DNA from: an uncultured Candidatus Competibacteraceae bacterium
GTDB lineage: Bacteria; Pseudomonadota; Gammaproteobacteria; Competibacterales; Competibacteraceae
DNA: 64,000 nucleotides
Assembly: GCA_903879705.1 (NCBI GenBank)
Contig: CAIRMO010000109.1
Location: 39,278 to 103,277, forward strand
Direction: 5' to 3'
In this document: positions 1-7,882 of the stretch, piece after piece
How positions within the stretch are numbered: position 1 is the stretch's first letter
Layout: the number at the start of each line of letters is the position of its first letter
Translations under genes and position numbers: made by a program
Notes under the pieces: generated by a model
Told to the model about the DNA's origin: nothing
The model's database searches: none
Seen by the model: the letters and a program-made list of their open reading frames with translations, nothing else

Positions 1-3000
1 ACGGCTATCATCAATCGAATGGCTTTGGACCAAGAAAAAACATTGCTGCTCACCGTCTCCGACGATAAAACCGCTCGCCTATGGAATTTGCCCGGAGGGG
101 AACTTCGCGGTGTTTTGCGCGTCCCCATTGACAATGGACTTGAAGGCGCTATTTATGCAGGCGCTCTTTCTCCGGATGGTAAAACCGCGATTCTTGCCGG
201 TTCCATTACGAATAATGAAAACAGTTTCTCTATATATCTTTATGACACCGCTAACCTGCGCATGAAGAGCCGTCTTTCCAAATTACCTTCGGAGATCCTT
301 CACGTCGCTTATACTCCCGATGGGACACGTTTTGCTGCGGCTTTTGGTAGCGCGGGGGGTGTTATAGTGTGGGATAGCTCCTCTGGCAAAAAAGTGGCTG
401 AGGATTTAAAATATGGCGCTGCTTGCAATTGGATTGTTTTTGCCGGCGATGGCCGCATGGCTACCAGCAGCGATGACGGTTTTATTCGTATCTACGACCC
501 CAAAATGCAGCTTCTTCATCAAATAAAAAGTAGCAATGGAAAGGAACCTTATAGCCTTTCCTTTTCCGAAGATGGTCACCTTCTCGCAGTGGGCTACAAG
601 GATAAAATTAAGGTCGAAATTATTGATACCACGCTTGGCAAAGTGGTCAAAACTCCTAGCGTTGACGGCTTGGCGGGAGAAGAACTCTCCTCAGTCGCTT
701 GGTCAGGCGGAGACTTACTGGCGGCAGGTGCCGCTGCTAAGGGCGATAAACGAATGATTCGGCGCTGGCCACAAAGCGGTGGCAAGCCAATAGATGTGCC
801 GATAGCGGAAAATGCGATTACTAGTTTGTCCACGCTACCAAATGGCGCATGGTTATATGCGACAGCGGAACCTTCTTGGGGGATTGTTACGCCGGATGGT
901 CGCTTTCTAATGCGACACGACTCACCCATCGCCGATTTTCGCAACATATTCCGCCATCGCTTTGCCCTTTCCGGTGATGGTCTAGCAGTAGAGTGGCGGC
1001 TCAATTCTAAACAAACAGCTCGCTTCCGCTTTAACTTGACCCAGCCCGATCAGGAGTTGACGATTAATCCCCCTCCCGATGCGGAATTGACCTCACCGAT
1101 CACTAATGACGCCGTTTTGCCGGTTGATAAATGGCAAAATACTATGACGCCTGTCTTCAAAAAATCTCCGATTACTTTGGGTCGTAACGAGACATCCCGT
1201 AGCTTGGCGATTGCAGCAGATCATAGCGGTTTTGTCTTAGGGACTGATCATTATATTCGTTGGTTTGATGCCCAGGGTGCCGAGTTGGTGAAAATGGATG
1301 TGCCGGCGTCGGCTGCTGGGGTGAATCTTTCCCGGGATGGCCGCTATTTGGTGGCCGCATTGGCCGATGGCGCTCTGCATTGGTATCGACTGCACTCGGC
1401 TCAACCGGGCCGTCAAGCCAGCATTGAGGAATATGCTGGTTTGTTCCTCAGCGTTGATGGGGTGCGCTGGATCGCGTGGACTAAGGAAGGTTTCTTTGCC
1501 CACTCCATGAATGGCGGAAAAAATTTGGCGGGTTATCACCTGAACCGTGGCAGTAATAAGACCCCCGAATGGATCGATTTCGGTCAACTCTATCAGAGCT
1601 TCTATTCGCCATCGCTGTTGAGCCGTAAAATGATTGGTGGACAAGAAGCGACTTTGCAAGCCCAATTTGCCCAAGCACAAGAAGTGGTCAAAAGACTTTT
1701 TGCTGAACCAGTCCCTGAGGTGGAATGGGTCGAATATTGTCTACTGGAAAAAACTGACACGGTCACCCGCGCTTTCCGTCGAGTGGAACCTGCGCCGGTT
1801 GCGACCTCCGCGACACCTGTTGTCACGCCTACAACAACATCAACGGGTACGGGTTCCTGTTCTCCCATCGGAAAAAGTACTACCCGCGCCTTTTCTCGGG
1901 CGCAGCAACCTATCCCCACGACTGCTGCTCCAGTAACAACCGCTACCGCTGCTAGTGAAGTCAAGCCAGAGGAGCCGGTGTTGCAAACGAATGACCTGCC
2001 TGCCGGTAAAAGACTGGTACGCTTGCGCTTCAAACTCAAGGAACGGAATGGCGGTGTGAGCGAGATTCAACTGTTGCGCAACGGCGTTGTCGTAGAAAAT
2101 GCTAATGCCAAAACGCGGGGCTTTTCACGAGCGACTACGTCACCAGTTGCGAATAGCGCAGCCACTCCTGCCAAAGAAAATACGACAAAAGAAGGCGAAG
2201 TCATTCTCGAACGGGATTTAGAACTGGACGAGGGAACTAACCGACTTCAAGTGCGGGCTTACGATGGCCGCTATAGCGCGAATGGTAAAAGTAGCATCGT
2301 TTCACTTGTAGTACCGGCGGTGGCGGCTCCTGTTGAGACAGCGACACGAGGTGAAAAACCTACCCCCCCAAAACTGTATGTCCTGTCAGTAGGGGTTAAT
2401 AACTACCCGGGAAGTAATAGATTGACATATGCGGTGCCAGATGCCCGGTCTGTTGCTAAATTACTGGAGAACGATTTTAGTAAAAAGGACTACGAGAAAG
2501 TCTTTATCTCGCGCCTGTATGATGAACAAGCCACTCGAGATAACATCGAAATGGCACTCAAAGCAATCGCCGAAAATCTCTCTGAGAATCGAAATCAACA
2601 TATCTCTGAGGGGAAGAAGGATGTTGTGGTAGTTTACTTAGCTGGGCATGGAGCAAATTATAAAGGTACCTATTATTTTATCCCGATGTACAAGGAGGAG
2701 AAGCAGAATACAGATGATGACGATCAGACGTTTTACGAAAAGATAGGTATTTCCCAGCAATGGTTGAGTGAGAAATTGGGAAAAATTTCCGAACACGCCA
2801 AGGGCGTTCTTCTTTTTCTTGATTCTTGCCATGCAGGAGCCTACGATCCGAGCCAATCAGAATCTATCACTAAGGCAAAGGACAGTTTCGGAGAGTTGCT
2901 CATGATCGCTGCTGCGAGCTCCCAAGAAAGCGCCCAAGACCAGTACAAAACGCCAGATGGGATAAGCACTGAACACGGTGTTTTTGGTTATGTTGTATTC

Positions 3001-3198
3001 ACTGGACTTGAGAAAGGGGCAGCAGGTGCAGATAAAAGAGTTACTGCGCTCCGACTTATCGAATTTGTTGGGGACGAAATGGAAAGAATTAGCAAACAAA
3101 AACAATATGCAAACCAACACCCGGCGGCGACTTCTCGTAATACAGATGTGAGCCGACTAAGGATTGGTTTGACTGCCGTCAAAGATGACAAAAAGTGA
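1..3198 (+). CDS. WD40-repeat caspase-fold (peptidase C14) protein, 5' partial
   Basis: The frame is open back to base 1, so the gene starts upstream of the window; the first ATG seen is at 19 and residues are numbered from there (1059 aa). About the first 500 residues carry WD40-like beta-propeller repeats (recurring phrases such as SPDG and TPDG, and blade ends with ARLWN, VIVWD and IRIYD). A Pro/Thr-rich linker follows (about 575-780) with a short Ig-like stretch. The C-terminus from about 785 is a caspase-like hydrolase: it begins KLYVLSVGVNNYPG, has the catalytic His in AGHGA (His877) and the catalytic Cys in DSCHAG (Cys937). Family knowledge: bacterial ortho/metacaspases are usually Arg/Lys-specific cysteine proteases; WD40 domains sense or bind partners. 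Three copies of a T-R-(A/G)-F-x-R motif lie in the linker (583, 622, 699). The caspase gene 49 bp downstream is probably cotranscribed. The substrate is unknown. Confidence 0.88.
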   Translation, partial: TAIINRMALDQEKTLLLTVSDDKTARLWNLPGGELRGVLRVPIDNGLEGAIYAGALSPDGKTAILAGSITNNENSFSIYLYDTANLRMKSRLSKLPSEILHVAYTPDGTRFAAAFGSAGGVIVWDSSSGKKVAEDLKYGAACNWIVFAGDGRMATSSDDGFIRIYDPKMQLLHQIKSSNGKEPYSLSFSEDGHLLAVGYKDKIKVEIIDTTLGKVVKTPSVDGLAGEELSSVAWSGGDLLAAGAAAKGDKRMIRRWPQSGGKPIDVPIAENAITSLSTLPNGAWLYATAEPSWGIVTPDGRFLMRHDSPIADFRNIFRHRFALSGDGLAVEWRLNSKQTARFRFNLTQPDQELTINPPPDAELTSPITNDAVLPVDKWQNTMTPVFKKSPITLGRNETSRSLAIAADHSGFVLGTDHYIRWFDAQGAELVKMDVPASAAGVNLSRDGRYLVAALADGALHWYRLHSAQPGRQASIEEYAGLFLSVDGVRWIAWTKEGFFAHSMNGGKNLAGYHLNRGSNKTPEWIDFGQLYQSFYSPSLLSRKMIGGQEATLQAQFAQAQEVVKRLFAEPVPEVEWVEYCLLEKTDTVTRAFRRVEPAPVATSATPVVTPTTTSTGTGSCSPIGKSTTRAFSRAQQPIPTTAAPVTTATAASEVKPEEPVLQTNDLPAGKRLVRLRFKLKERNGGVSEIQLLRNGVVVENANAKTRGFSRATTSPVANSAATPAKENTTKEGEVILERDLELDEGTNRLQVRAYDGRYSANGKSSIVSLVVPAVAAPVETATRGEKPTPPKLYVLSVGVNNYPGSNRLTYAVPDARSVAKLLENDFSKKDYEKVFISRLYDEQATRDNIEMALKAIAENLSENRNQHISEGKKDVVVVYLAGHGANYKGTYYFIPMYKEEKQNTDDDDQTFYEKIGISQQWLSEKLGKISEHAKGVLLFLDSCHAGAYDPSQSESITKAKDSFGELLMIAAASSQESAQDQYKTPDGISTEHGVFGYVVFTGLEKGAAGADKRVTALRLIEFVGDEMERISKQKQYANQHPAATSRNTDVSRLRIGLTAVKDDKK

Positions 3199-3247
3199 AT
3201 CCATCGTGCGATAACGCACCGCTAATACCTTCGAGGAAGATAGCCTC

Positions 3248-5005
3248 ATGAAAAAACACCATTTCTTTCGCTTTTTGAGCAATTATCCCCTGTCCAGATT
3301 GGGAAAAGCGTGTCTCTTTGGGCTGTGCGTCCTGAGCCTGTCAATCCCAGCCAGCGCCGCTGATATCTATGGCTTAGTCATCGGTATTAATGATTACCAA
3401 ACATTCGACACGTTAGACGGGGCAGTGAACGATGCTCAAGGTGTTTTCGATGCACTAAATAGAATCGGTGCCAAGCAAGTCATCCTGCTGCTAGACAAAA
3501 AAGCAGACCGGGATACCATTTTCAGTAAATGGAAATCTCTCACCAGTCAAGCTAAAAAGGACGATATCCTTGTCTTCGCTTATGCCGGTCATGGTTCTCA
3601 AGAACCGGAACATGTAGCCAATTCGGAACTCGATGGCCGAGATGAAAATTTTATTCTGGCGGATTTCGCTCCACAGGGTCGATCCAGTTACCAGCGCATT
3701 GTTGACGATGAAATAGATGCTTTATTTCGGGAAACTCCAGATTTGAAGATTTTATTCGTCGCTGATTCGTGCCATTCCGGAACGATGACCCGCGCCTTTG
3801 CTACACCGAAAAAATTTAAAAAGCGTTCGGTTCCCCCGCCTAATATCCAAGATGATGCTCTTATTGTGCTTTATGGCAAAAGTCGCGGAGAAAAAAACGT
3901 TAGTGCCAACCCTAGCAAGGAAGGTGGTACAGACAGCGAGGTTGCCACCAATGTTTTCAGTTTCAGCGGCGTTTCCGATGATGAAGAAGTCACTGAGTAC
4001 CCGGACCCCGATACCAAAAAATCCGGTGGCGCCCTGAGTATGGCTTTCGCCAAGGTCTTGCGTTTCGTTGCTACCAACAACGAGCAAGGGGTTTCTAAGG
4101 AAAGGCTTCAGCACCTCATCACGGAAAACGTTCGAATGATCACCGAAGGACGGCAGGCATTACAGGTCGCTGGAAGTATCGATTTTTCCATCCCGATTAA
4201 TGCCAAGCTATCGCCTACTAACACAACGGATACAAAACCGTCAACTGATGACAAAGTAGCGCCAGTTGTACCCACCCAACAGTCAATAAACTTTACGGTA
4301 TTCGTCGACAACGTCCCCGAAGCCGTTGCTGAAAATCAATGGCGACCCATTCTCGGTCAGGCGAAAACCACCAATGATAGGCAAACCGCTAACGCTATTT
4401 GGGACATAGGTAGAGAGAAGATATTCTCTCTACTGGGCGATTTAGTTTATGATGGTCGTCAACCGAAGGTTCAAGAAACCAGAGCATTCTCTCGGGCGCA
4501 GAGCAAAACACCTGCTCCGGCGGGTAGCGTTGAAATCGCTTACGCCACTAAAGTATTCAATAAATTGATTGCGGTCGAGCGCATCAAAAAACGCAGTGAG
4601 ACCGTAAGTCCGACTATGGTCTTGAAACCGAATGATCGCCTCCATCGTGCCGGTGAGCAGGTGACCTTGGAAACCAGTAATCAGCAATATCCTTATTTAA
4701 CCCTCTTCAATATCGCATCCGATGGGACTATCAATAACCTCTATCCCCTAAAGGAGGGAAACATCAACGATCCATTGGAAGTTCCAGTTGATAAGCCCTA
4801 CGGATTACTCTTGAACGTAGAACCACCGTATGGCAGTGATCATTTCGTAGTCATTTTCAGCGAGAAGCCCCTAACTGGATTGCATAAGGATCTTCAGGGC
4901 ATGAACGGCGGTCAAAATGCCAATCAAATTGAAGTCGCATTAGATCGTCATCTACAAGGAATCAAACACCAAATTGGCATTCATGGCGTTTTTACTGGAT
5001 CATGA
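3248..5005 (+). CDS. Secreted caspase-family protein with DUF4384 domain
   Basis: 585 aa. It has an N-terminal signal peptide (hydrophobic core about 18-33, ending PASAAD, cleavage near 37/38), so it is exported to the periplasm or beyond. Residues about 39-330 form a caspase/peptidase C14 domain starting YGLVIGINDYQ, with catalytic His115 in AGHGS and Cys175 in DSCHSG. Residues about 450-585 match DUF4384 (LKPNDRLHRAGEQVTLE, then a YPYLTLFNIASDGTINNLYP segment). The linker between them holds TRAFSRAQ (411-418), identical to a motif in the upstream WD40-caspase but with different codons; a partial TRAF follows the active-site Cys at 181. The ATG is preceded by GAGGAAG at a suitable distance. 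The 49-bp gap to the upstream gene suggests an operon. Probably an intact active protease; target unknown. Confidence 0.88.
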   Translation: MKKHHFFRFLSNYPLSRLGKACLFGLCVLSLSIPASAADIYGLVIGINDYQTFDTLDGAVNDAQGVFDALNRIGAKQVILLLDKKADRDTIFSKWKSLTSQAKKDDILVFAYAGHGSQEPEHVANSELDGRDENFILADFAPQGRSSYQRIVDDEIDALFRETPDLKILFVADSCHSGTMTRAFATPKKFKKRSVPPPNIQDDALIVLYGKSRGEKNVSANPSKEGGTDSEVATNVFSFSGVSDDEEVTEYPDPDTKKSGGALSMAFAKVLRFVATNNEQGVSKERLQHLITENVRMITEGRQALQVAGSIDFSIPINAKLSPTNTTDTKPSTDDKVAPVVPTQQSINFTVFVDNVPEAVAENQWRPILGQAKTTNDRQTANAIWDIGREKIFSLLGDLVYDGRQPKVQETRAFSRAQSKTPAPAGSVEIAYATKVFNKLIAVERIKKRSETVSPTMVLKPNDRLHRAGEQVTLETSNQQYPYLTLFNIASDGTINNLYPLKEGNINDPLEVPVDKPYGLLLNVEPPYGSDHFVVIFSEKPLTGLHKDLQGMNGGQNANQIEVALDRHLQGIKHQIGIHGVFTGS

Positions 5006-5238
5006 TGCCAACTCACGATGATATGCACTGGCATATCCCATGACTCAATTTCACTATCGTTATCAAAAATCAGGGCCATGTTTCTAACCGTTATGTCCTG
5101 TTGACAAACCAATCCTCGCTCCCGAAAACTGCAGAGAATGTGCAGGGTTGGGAGCAGGTTGTGTGCCACATAGACTCTGTCTATGTACCATGTTCGACTT
5201 GGATTTTATCCAGTCATTCCGAATGAGAGGAGTAGACT

Positions 5239-5718
5239 ATGAAAGCCATAATCAGGCCGTTTTTTGTGCTTGTTGCCACCATCCTTATTTTGCCGGCTGC
5301 TGTTAATTTGGCTGTCGCTGGTGAAAATAACCCCAACGATAATGCGAAGACCGAAATCGATACTGATCAGGCAGCAGGGTGGGCAAAATTCGCGAATGAA
5401 ATCGCACAGTATGGTAAAGCCCAGCAAGATCCCATCGCTTTGATCTCTGCTGCCCGCATACTGAAGGAAAGCCGCATTAAGGAAGTCATTTCCGACAAGG
5501 CGTCCGACAAGGTGTCTGACAAGGCGTCTACAGCACCCACTTCGACTCAGCCAGCCGCCGAAGCTATAAAGGAATGGCTGGACGAAGCGCGCAAGATCGC
5601 CGAGGCATCGGATAAAAACAAAACCGAGATCCTGGCTCTCGCTGATGAAGTGGGTAAAAAGACTAGGGGCTACTATACCCGGCATTATTACTACCGTTAT
5701 CACCCAACTTGCCACTAG
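5239..5718 (+). CDS. Small secreted hypothetical protein
   Basis: 159 aa with a clear signal peptide (hydrophobic residues about 7-27, ending AVA-GE). The mature part is charged and probably helical. It includes a short tandem S-D-K-(A/V) run (three SDK units from a 12-bp DNA repeat near 5490-5527) and ends in a Tyr/His-rich tail (YYTRHYYYRYHPTCH) that could bind metal. An AGAGGAG ribosome site lies just upstream of the ATG. It follows the secreted caspase gene by 233 bp on the same strand and may belong with the caspase pair, but no known family is recognised. Confidence 0.7.
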   Translation: MKAIIRPFFVLVATILILPAAVNLAVAGENNPNDNAKTEIDTDQAAGWAKFANEIAQYGKAQQDPIALISAARILKESRIKEVISDKASDKVSDKASTAPTSTQPAAEAIKEWLDEARKIAEASDKNKTEILALADEVGKKTRGYYTRHYYYRYHPTCH

Positions 5719-5877
5719 GTGGCAGGCTTCCATGCTGTTCCGCCTAACGCTGTCCTAGTGGTTAGGTAAGCAGCGCACCGACACGGGGCGATCTACCGAA
5801 ATCCTGCTGGAAATCGGAGATCGCTGCCCGGACGGGTCTAGTCAAGGTACGAGTAGCGATTCCCCTGTTTTATGGGA

Positions 5878-5903
5878 GTTTCAACTCATTGAAATGAGTT
5901 TAA
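5878..5903. repeat. Short inverted repeat between convergent genes
   Basis: AACTCATT-ga-AATGAGTT is a perfect 8-bp inverted repeat with a 2-nt centre. It lies between the small secreted protein gene (plus strand) and the minus-strand fragment at 5926, where a bidirectional terminator could sit, but there is no strong T-run. Confidence 0.35.
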
Positions 5904-5925
5904 TGAATCCCCGAAGACGACCCCT

Positions 5926-6270
5926 TCACTTGTTCCCCTTTCCGTGAGTTCGTTCTTTATAGTCAATTCTTAGGCGGTACTGTTGACCAAAATTGGGTAG
6001 GTTCCGAAAAACCCGGTTTTCAAACAAACGTGTAATTGGTTCGGGGGCAGTATCAATCCCATGTAAAAAGCGACGGCGCAAAGACTCCAAACTTTCTCCT
6101 AAACGGCGCAGTCTCACATCGATAAATCCCCCTACCCAAGATTCCCAGAAAAAGGTCTGCCATTCATTGACTAAAAGTTCTTGATTGTTCACATCGTAGC
6201 CGAAATTAGTAAACTCCTCTTCAAAAATTTTTCGCACTTTATCATCTAAATTAGCCCATTCTTGTTCGCA
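5926..6270 (-). CDS. Hypothetical protein fragment
   Basis: A minus-strand open frame runs from the stop near 5926 back to a TAG at 6271-6273; the first usable start is a GTG at 6237 (103 aa), but the residues before it (EQEWANLDDK) read like continuing coding sequence. It is rich in Phe, Trp, Arg and Glu, soluble and probably helical, with no recognised domain. The abrupt upstream end next to the 6347-6491 repeat cluster suggests the 5' part of a larger gene has been lost. It could be the C-terminus of an accessory protein linked to the caspase genes, but nothing shows this. Confidence 0.4.
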   Translation of the reverse strand, partial: CEQEWANLDDKVRKIFEEEFTNFGYDVNNQELLVNEWQTFFWESWVGGFIDVRLRRLGESLESLRRRFLHGIDTAPEPITRLFENRVFRNLPNFGQQYRLRIDYKERTHGKGNK

Positions 6271-6346
6271 CTAATCGCGATAACGAGTATTGGTAAAAAA
6301 CTCGCCGTGGCTAAGGCAACTCGCAAAAAATATCCCCAACGGGACC

Positions 6347-6491
6347 TGGCTCCCACGCTCCAGCGTGGGAGCCAGTCCAGACGCTCCAGCGTCCCGGATG
6401 ATCCCGAAAGGCGGACCGCTGGAGCGGTAAGACCGCATTCCCACGCTGGAACGTGGGAACGAGAATGGGAGGGTATTTATTGCGCCTTGCC
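6347..6491. repeat. Palindromic repeat cluster (GCTCCAGCGTGGGA family)
   Basis: Bases 6347-6374 form a perfect palindrome (TGGCTCCCACGCT-cc-AGCGTGGGAGCCA). Related half-palindromes follow (CGCTCCAGCG, CCGCTGGAGCGG). The 61-bp end at 6431-6491, from GACCGCATTCCCACGC to TTATTGCGCCTTGCC, recurs at 35533-35593 with a single difference. This is a dispersed, hairpin-forming intergenic repeat. The gap 6238-6815 otherwise holds only this cluster and an Uma2-like remnant. Confidence 0.7.
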
Positions 6492-6570
6492 TAAGTTCAT
6501 GGCGTAAACAAGAGGCCGGGAATGGCTGCCAAATGTCTGCATATTCCCTTGATTAACGGAAGGAGTCGCC

Positions 6571-6651
6571 ATATCTCGACCTCCCGAACAGTTTATAACT
6601 GCCGTTGACTACTTGGTGCTGGAACGTCAGGCGGAAACCAAAAATAAATAA
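6571..6651 (+). pseudogene. Remnant of an Uma2-family (DUF820) gene, N-terminus only
   Basis: Reading from the ATA at 6571 gives SRPPEQFITAVDYLVLERQ then AETKNK and a stop, which looks like the N-terminal end of Uma2-family putative endonucleases (PEQFIT..DYL.LER..ETK). AGGAG sits 5-10 nt upstream of the ATA, as if the original ATG had mutated. Only about 27 codons remain, so this is a relic. Recognition is from memory of the family. Confidence 0.45.
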
Positions 6652-6815
6652 AGTCCCCATTGGCCTCCAGACCTTCCGGGAAATTCACGAGGAAGATGCA
6701 GAATAGCGGTGGCGCGGGCATCATGATCCTTACTGAATAACCCGCCAAGAATCCGCTGATTGTTTCTATAATGGCGCTTCCCGCCCGCTACTGGCCCCAA
6801 CCCCCGACAACACGC

Positions 6816-7796
6816 ATGGAATTGATTCGTGGTCAGCACAATCTTCGGCCCCGCCACCGGGGCTGCGTCGCCACCATCGGCAACTTCGATGGGGTTCATC
6901 TCGGTCATCAGGCGATTTTTGCCCAACTGGCCGATCAGGCGGTGCGGTTTCGCTTGCCCCGGCTGATCGTGACCTTCGAGCCGCAGCCGATGGAATTTTT
7001 TGCCGGTCCCAAGTCTCCGCCCGCCCGGTTGATGCGGCTGCGCGAAAAATTGTTGGCGCTGGATGGACTGGGTATCGAGCGGGTGCTGTGTCTGGAGTTT
7101 GATCATCGGTTGGCGGCCTTGTCGGCGGCGGCGTTTATCAACGATCTACTGGTGAATCGGTTAGGCGTTCGCTATCTGGTGATTGGCGATGATTTCCGCT
7201 TTGGCTACCGCCGCACCGGCGATTTTGCCTTGTTGCGCGAGGCGGGCCAGCAACACGATTTCGAGGTCGTCGATAACCGCAGTTACCTGGTAGACGGCGA
7301 ACGGGTCAGCAGTACCCGCATTCGCCAGGCGCTGGCGGAAGGCGATCTGGAACAGGCGGCGCAGTTGCTGGGCCGACCCTACGACATGAACGGGCGGGTC
7401 GCGCATGGCGACCGGCGTGGCCGCACCATCGGGTTCCCGACCGCTAACATTCACCTGCACCGCCGTGCTACTCCGGTTTACGGCGTCTATGCGGTACTGA
7501 TGAGCGGCCCTGATTTACAACTCTGGCCGGGTGTCGCCAATATTGGCCGCCGGCCCACCGTGCGGGAAACCCGGGAACAGCTCGAAGTGCATCTGCTGGA
7601 TTTTCAGGGCGATCTGTATGGTCGGCACGTCAAGATTGATTTTTTGCATTATCTTCGCCCGGAGCAGCGGTTTGCATCACTGGAGACGCTGCGACGGCAA
7701 ATTCAACACGATGTGCGCCAAGCCCGCAGTTACTTCGCCACTCAAGGCATTCGCCATTCCCCACCACAGCATTGGGAGCCGGAGGGTTTAAACTGA
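6816..7796 (+). CDS. ribF: Bifunctional riboflavin kinase / FAD synthetase RibF
   Basis: 326 aa from the ATG at 6816; an in-frame ATG at 6771 would add 15 unconserved residues. RibF makes FMN from riboflavin and ATP, then adenylylates it to FAD. The N-terminal nucleotidyltransferase domain has GNFDGVHLGHQ (about 22-32) and the SSTRIRQAL segment; the C-terminal flavokinase domain has GRTIGFPTANI with the PTAN motif, and ends in a typical DxYG..V.IDFLHYLRPEQRF block. The length matches the family. It is followed 86 bp later by ileS in the same orientation, the usual proteobacterial order. TATAAT at 6767-6772 could be a -10 element, but no convincing -35 is seen. Confidence 0.97.
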   Translation: MELIRGQHNLRPRHRGCVATIGNFDGVHLGHQAIFAQLADQAVRFRLPRLIVTFEPQPMEFFAGPKSPPARLMRLREKLLALDGLGIERVLCLEFDHRLAALSAAAFINDLLVNRLGVRYLVIGDDFRFGYRRTGDFALLREAGQQHDFEVVDNRSYLVDGERVSSTRIRQALAEGDLEQAAQLLGRPYDMNGRVAHGDRRGRTIGFPTANIHLHRRATPVYGVYAVLMSGPDLQLWPGVANIGRRPTVRETREQLEVHLLDFQGDLYGRHVKIDFLHYLRPEQRFASLETLRRQIQHDVRQARSYFATQGIRHSPPQHWEPEGLN

Positions 7797-7882
7797 CTGG
7801 GGGAGTCCCTTTACTGTCTATTTTTCAAACCCGCGCTCACGATGAGCGGGGAATTTTCGCACCGGTTTTTTAGAGGTTTGCC

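Noticed and set aside
7826..7860. Terminator between ribF and ileS
   Set aside because: The CCGCGCTCACGATGAGCGGGG stretch gives only a weak stem with a short T-run, and the two genes are normally cotranscribed.
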